64,000 nucleotides of DNA from Cheiracanthium punctorium (taxonomy: Eukaryota > Arthropoda > Arachnida > Araneae > Cheiracanthiidae), in NCBI GenBank assembly GCA_038373885.1, contig JAWZYV010016009.1, positions 34,719 through 98,718 on the forward strand, given 5' to 3'. The notes beneath the pieces were generated by a model. It did no database searches, was not told the DNA's origin, and saw nothing but the letters and a program-made list of their open reading frames with translations. Made by a program: the position numbers and the translations under genes. This document shows positions 48,051-59,278 of this stretch, in pieces. Numbering within the stretch: the stretch's first letter is position 1; each line of letters starts with the position of its first letter.

Positions 48051-48450
48051 TACGAGATCAATCGTCGATAGCTTATGTTAAGACATGCAGTTTAAAAGAA
48101 ATATCTAGCTTTTGTATGCCATATCTTTTAGTTAAAATATGAGGTACTATTTACAAATATCAGCTACCTTCCAAACAACATGCATTGACAATCATTAAAT
48201 TGGAAATGTATCTTTGAAAATATTTGCAACTTAAATCTTTTTCGAGATTAACCGTCGTTAAATTATATTAAAAAATGAAATTTTAAGAACTTTTTCCAGA
48301 TTATGTATGCCATATATTACCTTTCAGTTGAAATATGATATATTATTTACACATGTCAGCTACTTTTCAAACAATATATATTTCCAAACATTAAATTGGA
48401 AAAATATTACAAAATTATTTTGTGACGTACGGTTGCTGCAAATTTAATAA
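48051..48450 (+). repeat. Diverged tandem repeat, period about 190 bp
   Basis: Two clear units. GTATGCCATAT recurs at about 48115 and 48305. GAGATCAATCGTCG and GAGATTAACCGTCG start the units, and CAGCTAC...TTCCAAACA and CATTAAATTGGAAA close them. TGACGTACGGTTGC at about 48422 may begin a third, degraded unit. Confidence 0.65.
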
Positions 48451-48845
48451 AACATTTCTATCGTGTTGAAAAAACGAAACCAAAAAATATTTCGTAACCA
48501 GAGCTTAAAAATAGCTATCAAATAAAAATCCAGTTTCTGACCAATAGGGTATGAAAAGGAAAAACGTTAAAAAATGAAAACCATGACAAGGTCTGGTGAT
48601 TTTTTCGCAATAAAAAAAGAATATTTATTTTCGCAGAACTTCCGCGTTTGTCTGGATCAAGGTATATTTCAACATTTTGGGAATGAGAAATATAGAATTA
48701 AACTAATATGTATAGTACTACGTACATACTTATTGACTGAGATTTAATAAAATAAATATTTTAATTAGGCAATTTCAATGACAGGAAAACAAATTTGGAT
48801 GAGTGTAAGTAAATTTGACAGAAAATCATTTCTAATGGTTACTCC

Positions 48846-49060
48846 CGCCGCCCAGGTGGTGTAGCATCGTTCTATCATGCCTTGGGTGCGGGTTCGAATC
48901 ACTGCTTGGACATGATATGACTTGGATATTTATTTTTCCGTCCCTTCATAGGGGTTAACGCTGGGTGTCCATATAATAAAATGGTAACGATAACTTCAGG
49001 CAGTTTTAGTGGACAATGTCTAATCGGCAAGCGCTCTTTCGTTGAAAATATAAATATATG
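48846..49060 (+). mobile_element. tRNA-derived SINE
   Basis: The tRNA-like head has an A-box match, TGGTGTAGCATCG, at about 48857 and a B box, GGGTTCGAATC, ending at 48900. The body contains CCGTCCCTTCATAGG and a GCTGGGTGTCC stretch, matching the body of 50561-50745 (CCGTCTCTTCATAGG, ACACTGGTCCACC). The right end is uncertain. Confidence 0.72.
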
Positions 49061-49310
49061 TATTAGTCCCATATTTACTAATTGAAAATAATTCATCAAT
49101 TAGACTTACTTTAATTATCAAAAAAATGCAGGTATATGCAATAAAAACTTTAAAGAGTTAAACCCAGATGAATATTGACCTAAAGCCTTTATCTGTCACT
49201 ACACCCACTCAGAAAAGTATTCGAGCGATATCCAAATTTCTTATTCCTTTCCCATCCGAATTCCCTATTTTTTCATATAAGTTTTGGGAATAACTAATTA
49301 GTTTTTGAAA

Positions 49311-49336
49311 AACACACACGCACACACACACACACA
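49311..49336. repeat. AC microsatellite
   Basis: An ACACAC run interrupted once by a G. No element boundary recognised around it. Confidence 0.85.
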
Positions 49337-49649
49337 AAATGAGAAAGAATTTTGAGAAGTGATTTTTGTATATAATGTAATTAACTTGAAACAGTATTTT
49401 AAATAGGAAACTGACACATAGAAAATTTGACTGCCACTTGAACACTTTTTTGAGAGGGTGTATTTAAACGTTGGAATGAATTTCCGTTAATTTCAGCTCT
49501 ATTTTAAAAACATTATTCATCAGCCAAACTTCAGATTTAGTGATCTGGAAAGTATTTTAAGCTGATTAAACATTTTTAAAATGCCTACTTCTGCAAAAAC
49601 GACGAGAGAAAGATATGACCAAATGAACAAATTATTTAAAAAAAAAACT

Positions 49650-50010
49650 TGATACACTTATAGATATAGAAATTTCTAGATTGAGCATAACGGGAGAAAA
49701 CATGTTGCAATCAAACGGTAGCCATGATAGTGGCATGCGCATGAGCAAAATGGCAGTAACCTAAATGATAATGGTATTTTCAGTTATTTTAGGACAGTCT
49801 GTATTTGAAAATTACTTCTATCTGAATATTTTCCATCGAATTTATTAATCTTCCCAAGATACTGCACTTAATGTTCCCTTTTACATTGACGACAGCCATG
49901 ATAGTGGTATAAATAACGTGCGGTTTTGTTGTCAAAAAGCACACGATTAAGAACATTAGATGCTTCAGCTAGGTACTCCTAAATATATGGATACACTTGG
50001 TACAGAGAGT
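49650..50010 (-). repeat. Dispersed repeat, inverted copy
   Basis: Its reverse complement matches 2640-3035 through most of its length, including both CCACTATCATGGCT motifs. The similarity ends about ten bases before the small element at 50022. Confidence 0.7.
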
Positions 50011-50021
50011 TGATTGAAATC

Positions 50022-50102
50022 TACCCAGCAAACACATACAGGTTCTCAAAACGTCTATTAACGTTCAGAAGACGTTTTCTGAACGTCTGTGTTTGCTGGG
50101 TA
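50022..50102. mobile_element. 81 bp hairpin element with TACCCAGCAAACACA ends
   Basis: Perfect 15 bp inverted ends: TACCCAGCAAACACA at 50022-50036 and TGTGTTTGCTGGGTA at 50088-50102. The interior also folds: ACGTTCAGAA with TTCTGAACGT, and AAAACGTC with GACGTTTT. If the outer TA pairs are the target duplication, this is a very short Tc1/mariner-type miniature element. Confidence 0.82.
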
Positions 50103-50215
50103 TGGCTCTTTTGGCCGTTGCCTCAGTTGTTGCTTATTACAAGTTCTTTATTTATTTCGAAGAACATATTTTTAAAGCCCAGTATTTGAAAAAGAGAAAC
50201 AACTAGGAGATAGAG

Positions 50216-50300
50216 TGGGAATAGAACCCACGACCGTACGCTTAAGTAATTGGCGTGGAGTAGGACAGTCCTTTGACCTCCAAGCGCCCCAATTAATTAA
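50216..50300 (-). pseudogene. tRNA-like fragment
   Basis: Read on the minus strand it has a perfect T arm, GTGGG TTCTATT CCCAC, preceded by GGTC, but no acceptor stem that pairs. I take it for a SINE head or a tRNA pseudogene. Confidence 0.45.
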
Positions 50301-50379
50301 TTTTTCAAAACACTAATAGCTAATTAGTTTTTCGTGTTGTGAGGGATCACTCTACGCTAATCGCTTAAGTGTAGTGTTG

Positions 50380-50470
50380 GTGACCTGTAGCTGCTAGGAT
50401 TTGCAACCCATGTCCTAGCCACTCGACTGCGAGCGGTTAGGTTTTGGGTTTGAATCCCGTTAGCCCATTG
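50380..50470 (+). pseudogene. tRNA-like fragment
   Basis: GGGTTTGAATCCC at 50446-50458 is a good T arm/B box, followed by GTTAGCCCATTG. The similar GCTAGCCCATGG follows the B box at about 50915, so both may be heads of one SINE family. Confidence 0.45.
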
Positions 50471-50560
50471 TTGTCACTTTTCTTTTGTGTTTGCACTTCT
50501 TTCGTGTTACTCTATAATTTTTAACGTATGTCTTTGGAATAAAAATGCACTTATGTTCAA

Positions 50561-50745
50561 GGCGCTGGCCGCCCGAGTTGTGTATTGGTTAGATATCCAT
50601 CTCACCACACCATGACTCCGAGTTCGATTTCTGGAACGAGTGTAGGTGTCATTTCGTCTGTCGACCGTCTCTTCATAGGAGGCAACACTGGTCCACCTAT
50701 TAAATGACTCCATAATAAAAAGACCAGTAATTCCCTATTGTTAGT
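50561..50745 (+). mobile_element. tRNA-derived SINE
   Basis: The head has TGTATTGGTTAGA as A box and GAGTTCGATTTC (about 50620) as a weak B box. The body CGTCTCTTCATAGGAGGCAA is shared with the SINE at 48846, and the segment AACACTGG to CAGTAATTCCC (50683-50735) recurs inverted at 50996-51047. Confidence 0.68.
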
Positions 50746-50859
50746 GGTCAACAGAGATGAATTCGGTATCATATTTAATGACAAGCCCTTAACCTCTCAG
50801 GCACCGGCTCCCCAAAGCATCTTGAAAGAAATGTCAGAACTTATGGGGAACTCACAGCT

Positions 50860-51050
50860 ACGCAAGTCTGCACATCTGTTGCTGACGCCTGCTCTGAGAG
50901 CGGTAGCGTCTCGGGTTCAATTCCCGCTAGCCCATGGATATTTTTCTTTCTAATGGCGGACACTTGTCGTATAGTCATTGGCTTCTACCATGGCGGGAAT
51001 TACTGGTCTCTTTATTATGGAGGCCCCTACTAGGTGCACCAGTGTTCCTT
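50860..51050. mobile_element. tRNA-like head joined to an inverted SINE body
   Basis: The plus strand carries GGGTTCAATTCCCGCTAGCCC (about 50909-50929), a tRNA B box. The downstream body GGGAATTACTGGTCTCTTTA to CACCAGTGTT is the reverse complement of the 50561 SINE tail. Head and body therefore have opposite polarity relative to that copy, suggesting two nested insertions. Confidence 0.55.
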
Positions 51051-51233
51051 TCTCGAAAACGACCCATCATCTTTCTGAAATACACAACTTTACTTATCTT
51101 CGCGATTGGATTCGGATACAGATTCTCAGATTTTACTTTGTTCTCACCTTGTATATATATTCAACAGCGCTACCTGGATTCCTTCAACGTTTTGGAATAC
51201 ATAGGATTAATTTTATTAAAAAATATTTATATA

Positions 51234-51483
51234 TGAAGGGTCCACGGGAAGAACGATGAGAGTCCACTTTTCGTCAATTTTGAGGTTTCTACTGCATTCT
51301 GTTGTTCATTAGTGGCACTATTAATATCCGAACCCATAAGAGTAAAGAGCGATAAAAATACACTGAAAAAATAGCCCAAAGATGCAGTTTACTGGGAAAG
51401 AACGTGGAAAGTCCCGTGCGCCTTTCGATTTTTTGGAAAATCAGCTATATTGGACTCTCATCGTTCTTCCCGTGGACCCTTCA
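51234..51483. mobile_element. TA-target miniature element, complete
   Basis: 250 bp with perfect inverted ends of about 32 bp, beginning TGAAGGGTCCACGGGAAGAA and mirrored at the right, flanked by TA on both sides (51232-51233 and 51484-51485). This fits the Tc1/mariner target-site rule. The interior is shared with the truncated copy at 23304-23466. Confidence 0.87.
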
Positions 51484-52058
51484 TATATTATTTCTTCTAA
51501 CCGAGATATTCATAAGTAATGTTGCAACAAAAAAATCATTAAAAACAAGATATATAACAATTGTAAAAACAATTAACTTCACACTAAAATGTATACTTGT
51601 AACTGCTCAGGCAGCGAAAGCTTGAACTGCAATTTGTAAACTGACAAAAATTTGAAAACCTTCAAAGCAAAAAAGGGGTCTGTAAACTACAGAGATGCCG
51701 GGCTTGGTCCTTGTACGTGGTTTCACCGGATAGTACCTTTACAGTTGGAGATTGGCAAGAAATGGTGTAAACCCGTTTGGATTGGCATCCAATCCTCCAC
51801 AGACCTTAGACCTTAGATACGTACTATGAAAGGACCGACGAAGTTCAAGCCCGTGCCAGTAATCGAACACCGGCCCCATGTTGCCCATGGATATGTGTGT
51901 TTGTAGAAATATTATGACGTAAAGTTGCACTTTGAAATAAAATTATCTTGTGCTTAGGAACAACTGATATGACGGTCTAAAAGAGACATAGATTTCTATT
52001 AAATTCTTAATGACGAATCTCCCCTTCCCAGAAAAAAGAAAACAGATCTTATTATTAT
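51484..52058. other. Intergenic stretch, no gene seen
   Basis: Contains the less A+T-rich segment 51690-51890 with no recognisable RNA motif. The small frames here are not coding-like. Confidence 0.35.
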
Positions 52059-53532
52059 ACTAGCTGAAGTACCCGTCCTTGACGGGTTAGTGAATGCAAA
52101 TTTCCAAAAAGCAAAAACTTTCGTCAGCATTGTAGGAGTACACAGAATGGATGGAGTATGTTGCCAAAGTAAAGAAAGCGAAGTTATAATTTTTATGTAT
52201 TGTTAAAATATTACAGGTTAGAGAGTAACTAAGTAATATCATTTCATTCGCTTTAGTCGTAATTATGTGATGCGCGAACGAATATCTACGATATTGAAAT
52301 AATTTTCGCAAAATCTCAAAATCTAATCAACATCTTTGAAAAATTGGAAGCCTAGAATTTAAGTTAAGTGACAACCTATCATGTCACCCAATTTCGTTTC
52401 ATTCCTTGCAGTCCTTTATTTCGTGATGCTGGAACAAAATTTCAGCATTTTAAAACGATTTTCGCAAAATATCGAAATCTGATCGATTTTTTTTAATTAG
52501 ATGCTTATAGTTTGAGGTGAGTGACCACCTATCATTTCACCAAATATCATTTTTTCACCTTTGCAGTTATTACGTGATGTGCGAGCACAAATTTACGCAG
52601 CTTGAAACGATTTTCGCAAAATCTGAAAATCTAATGAAAATTTTTAAAAATTCGACGCCTATGATTTAAGTTGAGTGACCACCTATCATGACACCCAATT
52701 TCATATCATTCGCTTCAGTCGTTTTTACGTGATGCTCGAACACAAATTTACGCAGTTTGACAGGATTTTCGCAAAATCTCAAAATCCAATCAAGATTTTT
52801 TTAAAATTGGACGCCTATGTTTTAAGTTGAGTGACCACCTATCATGACACCCAATTTCGTATCATTCGCTTCAGTCGTTTTTATGTGATGCTCGAACACA
52901 AATTTACGCAGTTTGAAACGATTTTCGCAAAATCTCAAAATCCAATCAAGATTTTTTAAAAATTGGACGCCTATGTTTTAAGTTGAGTGACCACCTATCA
53001 TGACACCCAATTTCGTATCATTCGCTTCAGTCGTTTTTATGTGATGCTCGAACACAAATTTACGCAGTTTGACAGGATTTTCGTAAAATCTCAAAATCCA
53101 ATCAAGATTTTTTAAAAATTGGACGCCTATGTTTTAAGTTGAGTGACCACCTATCATGACACCAAATTTCGTATCATTCGCTTCAGTCGTTTTTATGTGA
53201 TGCTTGAACACAAATTTACGCAGTTTGAAACGATTTTCGCAAAATCTCAAAATCCAATCAAGATTTTTTAAAAATTCGACACCTATGTTTTAAGTTGAGT
53301 GACCACCTATCATGACACTTAATTTCATATCATTCGCTTCAGTCGTTTTTACGTGATGCTTGAACAGAAAAAGCGTCACGGACAGAACGACAGAACGACA
53401 GAACGACAGACAGAAAAACTTTTTTTATGAGGGTCGCATCGGATTCCCGGGTGTTTGAAACGGATAGAAATTGCAAAATTTTTGAATTCCAAGAAATGTA
53501 CAGACAAAAGTCTTATTTTATTTATATAGATG
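52059..53532 (+). mobile_element. ACTAGCTG element, array copy 1, with 156 bp satellite
   Basis: Starts ACTAGCTGAAGTACCCG and ends TTTATTTATATAGATG. A 5' hairpin (ACCCGTC, loop CTT, GACGGGT; 52071-52087) is followed by several 156 bp monomers (spacing measured between 52806, 52962 and 53118). Each monomer has TTAAGTTGAGTGACCACCTA, a TTCGCTTCAGTCGTTTTTA segment and a GATTTTCGCAAAATCTCAAA segment. The end has GAACGACAGA decamer repeats and a GAATTCCAAGAAATGTACAG segment. No enzyme is encoded. Confidence 0.85.
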
Positions 53533-55624
53533 ACTAGCTGAAGTACCCGTCCTCGACGGGTTAGTGAATGCAAATTTCCAAAAAGCAAGAACTTTCGTCA
53601 GCATTGTAGGAGTACACAGAATGGATGTAGGATGTTGCCAAAGTAAAGAAAGCGAAGCTATAATTTTTATGTATTGTTAAAATATTACAGGTTAGAGAGT
53701 AACTAAGTAATATCATTTCATTCGCTTTAGTCGTAATTATGTGATGCGCGAATGAATATTTACGCATATTGAAATAATTTTCGCAAAATCTCAAAATCTA
53801 ATCAAAATTTTGGAAAAATTGGAAGCCTAGAAGTTGAGTGACAAACTATCATGTCACCCAAATTCGTTTCATTCCCTGCAGTCTTTATTTCGTGATGCTG
53901 GAACAAATTTTCAGCATTTTAAAACTATTTTCGCAAAATCTCAAAATGTAATCAAAATAATTTTAAAATTCAACGCCTATAAATTAAGATTAGAAACTAC
54001 CTATCATATCACTAAATTTCGTATCATTCGTATTAGTCGTTATTACGTGATGTTTGAAGAAATATAAACGTATTTTGAGAGAATTTTCACAAAATCTCAA
54101 AATCTAATAAAAATGTTAAAAAAATTGGACTCCTATAGTTTATGTTGAGCAACCAACTATCGTCTGACCCAATTTCATATTATTCGCTTTAGTCGCTATT
54201 ACCTAATGCGGGAACAAAGATTCACTCAGTTTTAAACGATTTTCACAAAATCTCGAAATCTGATCGACTTTTTTTAATTAGATGCTTATAGTTTAAGGTG
54301 AGTGACCACTTATCATTTCACCAAATATCATTTTTTCACCTTTGCATTTATTACGTGATGTGCGAACGCAAATTTACGCAGTTTGAAATAATTTTCGCAA
54401 AATTTCAAAATCTAATCAAGATTTTTTAAAAATTCGACGACAATGTTTTAAGTTGAGTGACCACCTATCATGACACCCAATTTCGTATCATTCGCTTCAG
54501 TCGTTTTTATGTGATGCTCGAACACAAATTTACGCAGTTTGACAGGATTTTCGTAAAATCTCAAAATCCAATCAAGATTTTTTAAAAATTGGACGCCTAT
54601 GTTTTAAGTTGAGTGACCACCTATCATGACACCAAATTTCGTATCATTCGCTTCAGTCGTTTTTATGTGATGCTTGAACACAAATTTACGCAGTTTGAAA
54701 CGATTTTCGCAAAATCTCAAAATCCAATCAAGATTTTTTAAAAATTGGACGCCTATGTTTTAAGTTGAGTGACTACCTATCATGACACCCAATTTCATAT
54801 CATTCGCTTCAGTCGTTTTTACGTGATGCTTGAACACAAATTTACGCAGTTTGAAAGGATTTTCGCAAAATCTCAAAATCCAATCAAGATTTTTTAAAAA
54901 TTGGACGCCTATGTTTTAAGTTGAGTGACCACCTATCATGACACCCAATTTCATATCATTCGCTTCAGTCGTTTTTGCGTGATGCTTGAACACAAATTTA
55001 CGCAGTTTGAAACGATTTTCGTAAAATCTGAAAATCTAATCAAGATTTTTTAAAAATTCGACTCCTATGTTTTAAGTTGAGTGACCACCTATCATGACAC
55101 CCAATTTCATATCATTCGCTTCAGTCGTTTTACGTGATGCTTGAACACAAATTTACCCAGTTTGAAAGGATTTTCGCAACATCTCAAAATCCAATCAATA
55201 TTTTTTAAAAATTGAACGCCTATGTTTTAAGTTGAGTGACCACCTATCATGACACCCAATTTCATATCATTCGCTTCAGTCGTTTTTGCGTGATGCTTGA
55301 ACACAAATTTACGCAGATTGAAACGATTTTCGCAAAATCTGAAAATCTAATCAAGATTTTTTAAAAATTCGACGCCTATGTTTTAAGTTGAGTGACCACC
55401 TATCATGACACCCAATTTCATATCATTCGCTTCAGTCGTTTTTACGTGATGCTTAAACAAAAAAAGCGTCACGGACAGAATGACAGAATGACAGAATTAC
55501 AGACAGACAAACTTTTTTTTGAGTGTCGCATCGTATTCCCGGGTGCTTGAAACGGATAGAAATCGCAAAATTTTTGAATTCCAAGAAATGTACAGACAAA
55601 AGTCTAATTTTATTTATATAGAAG
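53533..55624 (+). mobile_element. ACTAGCTG element, array copy 2, with 156 bp satellite
   Basis: Joined directly to copy 1 with no spacer. Same plan, longer because it holds more 156 bp monomers. Hairpin at 53545-53561 (ACCCGTC, CTC, GACGGGT). The 5' monomers are more diverged than the 3' ones, which are nearly uniform. Confidence 0.85.
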
Positions 55625-56924
55625 ACTAGCTGAAGTACCCGTCGTTGACGGGTTAGTACTGAATGCAAATTTCTAAAAGCAAGAAGCCGTCAGCATTGTA
55701 GGAATACACAGAATGAATGTAGTATGTTGCCAAAGTAAAGAAAGCGCAGTTATAATTTTTATGTATTGTTAAAATATTACAGGTTAGAGAGTCACTAAGT
55801 AATATCTTTTCATTCGCTTTAGTCGTAATTATAGGATGCGCGAACGAATATTTACATATATTCAAATAATTTTCGCAAAATCTCAAAATCTAATCAACAT
55901 TTTTGAAAATTTGAAGCCTAGAATTTAAGTTGAGTGACAACCTATCATGTCACCCAATTTCGTTTAATTCCCTGCTGTCTTTATTTCGTGATGCTGGAAC
56001 AAACATTTTAGCATTTTTAAACGATTTTCACAAAATCTCAAAATGTAATGAAAATATTTTAAAAATTCAACACCTATAAATTAAGATTAGCAACTACCTA
56101 TCACACCACCAAATTTCGTATTAATCGTTATTACGCGATGCTTGAAAAAATATAACCGCATTTTGGGAGAATTTTCAGAAAATCTCAAAATCTAATAAAA
56201 AGTTTAAAAAATTGGACACCTATACTTTATGTTGAACAACAACCTATCATGTGACCAAATTTCATATCATTCGCTTTAGTCGTTATTACGTAAGTGTGAA
56301 CAAAAATTCACTCAGTTTGAAACGATTTTCGCAAAATCCCAAAATCTGATCGGTTTTTTTTAGATGCTTATAGTTTAAGGTGACCACCTATCATTTCATC
56401 AAATACCATTTTTTCACCTTTGCAGATATTACGTGATGTGCGAACACAATACGCAGTGTGAAACAATTTTCGCAAAATCTCAAAATCTAATCAAGATTTT
56501 TTTTTAATTCGACGCCTATGTTTTAAGTTGAGTGACCACCTATCATGTCACTCAATTTCATATCATTCGCTTCAGTCGTTTTTACGTGATGCTTGAACAC
56601 AAATTTACGCAGTTTGAAAGGATTTTCGCAAAATCTCAAAATCCAATCAAGATTTTTTAAAAATTGGACGCCTATGTTTTAAGTTGAGTGACCACCTATC
56701 ATGACACCCAATTTCATATCATTCGCTTCAGTCGTTTTTGCGTGATGCTTGAACACAAATTTACGCAGTTTGAAACGATTTTCACAAAATCTGAAAATCT
56801 AATCAAGATTTTTTAAAAATTCGACGCCTATGTTTTAAGTTGAGTGACCACCTATCATGACACCCAATTTCATATCATTCGCTTCAGTCGTTTTTACGTG
56901 ATGCTTAAACAAAAAAAGCGTCAC

Positions 56925-56955
<31 letters not shown>

Positions 56956-57074
56956 CAGACAAACTTTTTTTTGAGGGTCGCATCGGATTCCCGAGTGCTT
57001 GAAACGGATAGAAATCGCAAAATTTTTGAATTCCAAGAAATGTACAGACAAAAGTCTAATTTTATTTATATAGA
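55625..57074 (+). mobile_element. ACTAGCTG element, array copy 3, with 156 bp satellite
   Basis: Third head-to-tail copy, hairpin at 55637-55653 (ACCCGTC, GTT, GACGGGT), same order of parts. Ends in TTTATATAGATATAGAT. Its GAATGACAGA decamers differ from the GAACGACAGA of copy 1 but match those at the end of copy 2. Confidence 0.85.
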
Positions 57075-57195
57075 TATAGATACAACAGGACTCATCATTA
57101 TGAAGAACAAAGGAGATAGAAAGTTTGCCTTACATTAGAATACATTCCTAAGAGGGTATTCAGTACTATTTTATGACAAAAGATTTCTGTTTTAA

Positions 57196-57490
57196 CCCTT
57201 TGCGGTCGTATATCTGCTCTTAGAGCCTACACAGCATCTCGACAAATCTTAGAGTCTCTGCAACAGCTCCTCTTTCGGAGTGATATCTTTGGGTTCGCGT
57301 AATGTGTTTCAATGTTTAAACCAGATTTTCATCATTCCATTGGTCAAGTGAACGCTTGACTTTGGTTCCCAGCTCATTACGAAAACTTCTTGATGCCACT
57401 CAGTGGGAGGACCTGTCACAGAAAGGCTAGTCTCGTGAAATTAATTCAGACCAGTACGACACCTGTCCAAATTTAAACGACCACAAACAG
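57196..57490. mobile_element. piggyBac-like miniature element, second family
   Basis: 295 bp between TTAA at 57192-57195 and 57491-57494. The left end is CCCTTTGCGGTCGTA; the right end is ACGACCACAAACAG, whose complement is CTGTTTGTGGTCGT. CCCTTT-type ends next to TTAA are usual for piggyBac. No coding capacity. Confidence 0.75.
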
Positions 57491-57494
57491 TTAA

Positions 57495-58442
57495 TTTTTA
57501 AATTTTTAATTTTTTACAGTTTTAGTAACAATTATGACACAAGCGTTACCGTGCTTTTAGACTTTAAGCATCTTACTATGCATTTTTCCTTTCTTAGAAT
57601 AGTAATTTACCACAACGAAGTACATTTAGAGGACAAATATTCCTTACTAGTGCACGTATGAACAAAATATGTCCCACCACTTCGTCTATTCTATTCTAAT
57701 CATGTAAAATATTCATTCATATACATATTTTCATATCCAAATAATTGCCAAATAAAATGAATCTTAAATGACTTCCGAAAAGTCTTTGAGAGAAGTGCAT
57801 TGATTAAATTGCATTTTCGTTTTGTTCTCGTCATATATATATATATATATCTGTTAATTAACGTGTAATTAAATCGTTTGATAAAATCTATTCTTAATGA
57901 ATGCTTTAATGAAATTCCTGTGTAATTAAAGTGAATTTCAAAGCCTAATTTCCAAGTTACGTCATTTGGCTATTTTACTTTTATGAAATACAATTTTAAA
58001 ATATGAAATACAATTATCTTACTATCTCTTGGAAATCCTACGAATTCTAGCAAAACAATTATTTTTTCTGTCTAATAAAATATTGTACAGTGCGGTTCGC
58101 GACTGTTAGGAATGCAAATAAAATGTGTGGCACAGAGTTCAGAAACATGCAGCAATGAGGCGTCTTTATGTACCTGTCAATAATCACTTTCGAAGATGTG
58201 TCGACGTAATAGAGAACTTTCCGACCTCGTTTGTTAAACATTTTTGTCAAACAATGGCCTGAACAATGAGCATTTCGCCAAGAATTTTTCCAATGAAACT
58301 GTCGGAGAAAAGCCCATTGTTTATGATACGCGATTTTAGATGAACACTTAAAAACTTCTACAAAAGTGATTATTAACGCGTACACGAAGATGTTCAGGTA
58401 AATAATAATTATATCCAACACATATTTGCAAAGTAAAGCACC
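57495..58442. other. Intergenic stretch with AT microsatellite
   Basis: AT run at 57833-57850. The minus frame at 58059-58463 (134 residues) starts inside the neighbouring SINE and has no recognised domain, so I do not call it a gene. Confidence 0.45.
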
Positions 58443-58660
58443 GTGCAACGGTTTCGGGTTCAACTCCCGGCGGTGGGGTTCGATCCCCGATTGGGCGTGC
58501 TTGTCATTTGTCCGTCACTACCCCTAGAGCTATTGTTTTGTAATGGAACTTGGAAGAAATTGCGACCGCGACACGTATTTAATGTGCCGCGGTCGCCGTT
58601 AGCGAGCGCACGGCGGAAGTGCCTGATTGCCGTACGGCCAACTGGGCCTTGGCCTAGGGC
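58443..58660 (+). mobile_element. tRNA-derived SINE with two B-box motifs
   Basis: GGGTTCAACTCCCGG (58456-58470) and GGGTTCGATCCCCG (58476-58489) are both good B boxes only 20 bases apart. The body (AACTTGGAAGAAATTGCGAC, CGTATTTAATGTGCC, GCCGTTAGCGAGCGC) matches the fragment at 10229-10290. Overlapping open frames on both strands are by-products of its higher G+C. Confidence 0.68.
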
Positions 58661-59278
58661 CACCAAATTTTAAGGCCCTCAAAATGATTAAAATAGCTTA
58701 AGTCGAATCCTTCAAAAATTTTATATAAAAAACATGAATGACCATAAATATTGCAGAAAACTCTACTTGATTCATGGGTTCGTCGTCCTAAAGTCCAGTG
58801 CATGTATAGAAAGTTCTAGTAAAAAATCCACTTGTCAGGATGGAACACAAATTTTATTGCTTCTAGAACTTCGTCGAACAACCAGCTGTACAAAATTCGC
58901 AGGCACTAACGGCCAGTAGTTTACTTATAACAGTCCGCTTAGTACAGAAGCTTTCACAGATGCTGTATTTCTCTTACAAAGTAAAACACTTCCACACGAT
59001 AAAATTTAGTAGAAACTTAGGAGGAAAATCAGAAACCGTCCCTCGGGACTCAGCAATGAAAAACTCACACGCAGCACTCAAAAACAAGCTTCTAACAACA
59101 AGCAAAATATTGCTTCTATAAGCGCCGATACAGAGCCTTATGATCTCTCAGGATGCACGTCTGCTTCATGGCATCAATCTATAGAAAACTGACACTTCTG
59201 GGGAAATGTCTGCTCTATTATTGCCTATGCCGAAACCCGGAGAAGGTTCCAGAAGAAAACCATCTCCAGAATGATCTA
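58661..59278. other. Possible transposon relic
   Basis: GGCCTTGGCCTAGGGCC at 58646-58662 leads into sequence of mixed composition with short open pieces (for example 58734-58919). I suspect a decayed DNA-element coding region but could not match any motif. Confidence 0.25.

Noticed and set aside
52087..52311. Short minus-strand frames repeated in the ACTAGCTG array (also at 53561-53794 and 55653-55886)
   Set aside because: Their repetition follows DNA-level duplication of the element; there is no conserved protein motif.
52806..55440. 156 bp repeats as a CRISPR array
   Set aside because: Whole monomers are repeated without unique spacers, in a eukaryotic repeat context.
58059..58463. 134-residue minus-strand open frame
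   Set aside because: Starts within a SINE, has no domain or homolog I recognise, and A+T-rich intergenic DNA gives frames this long by chance.
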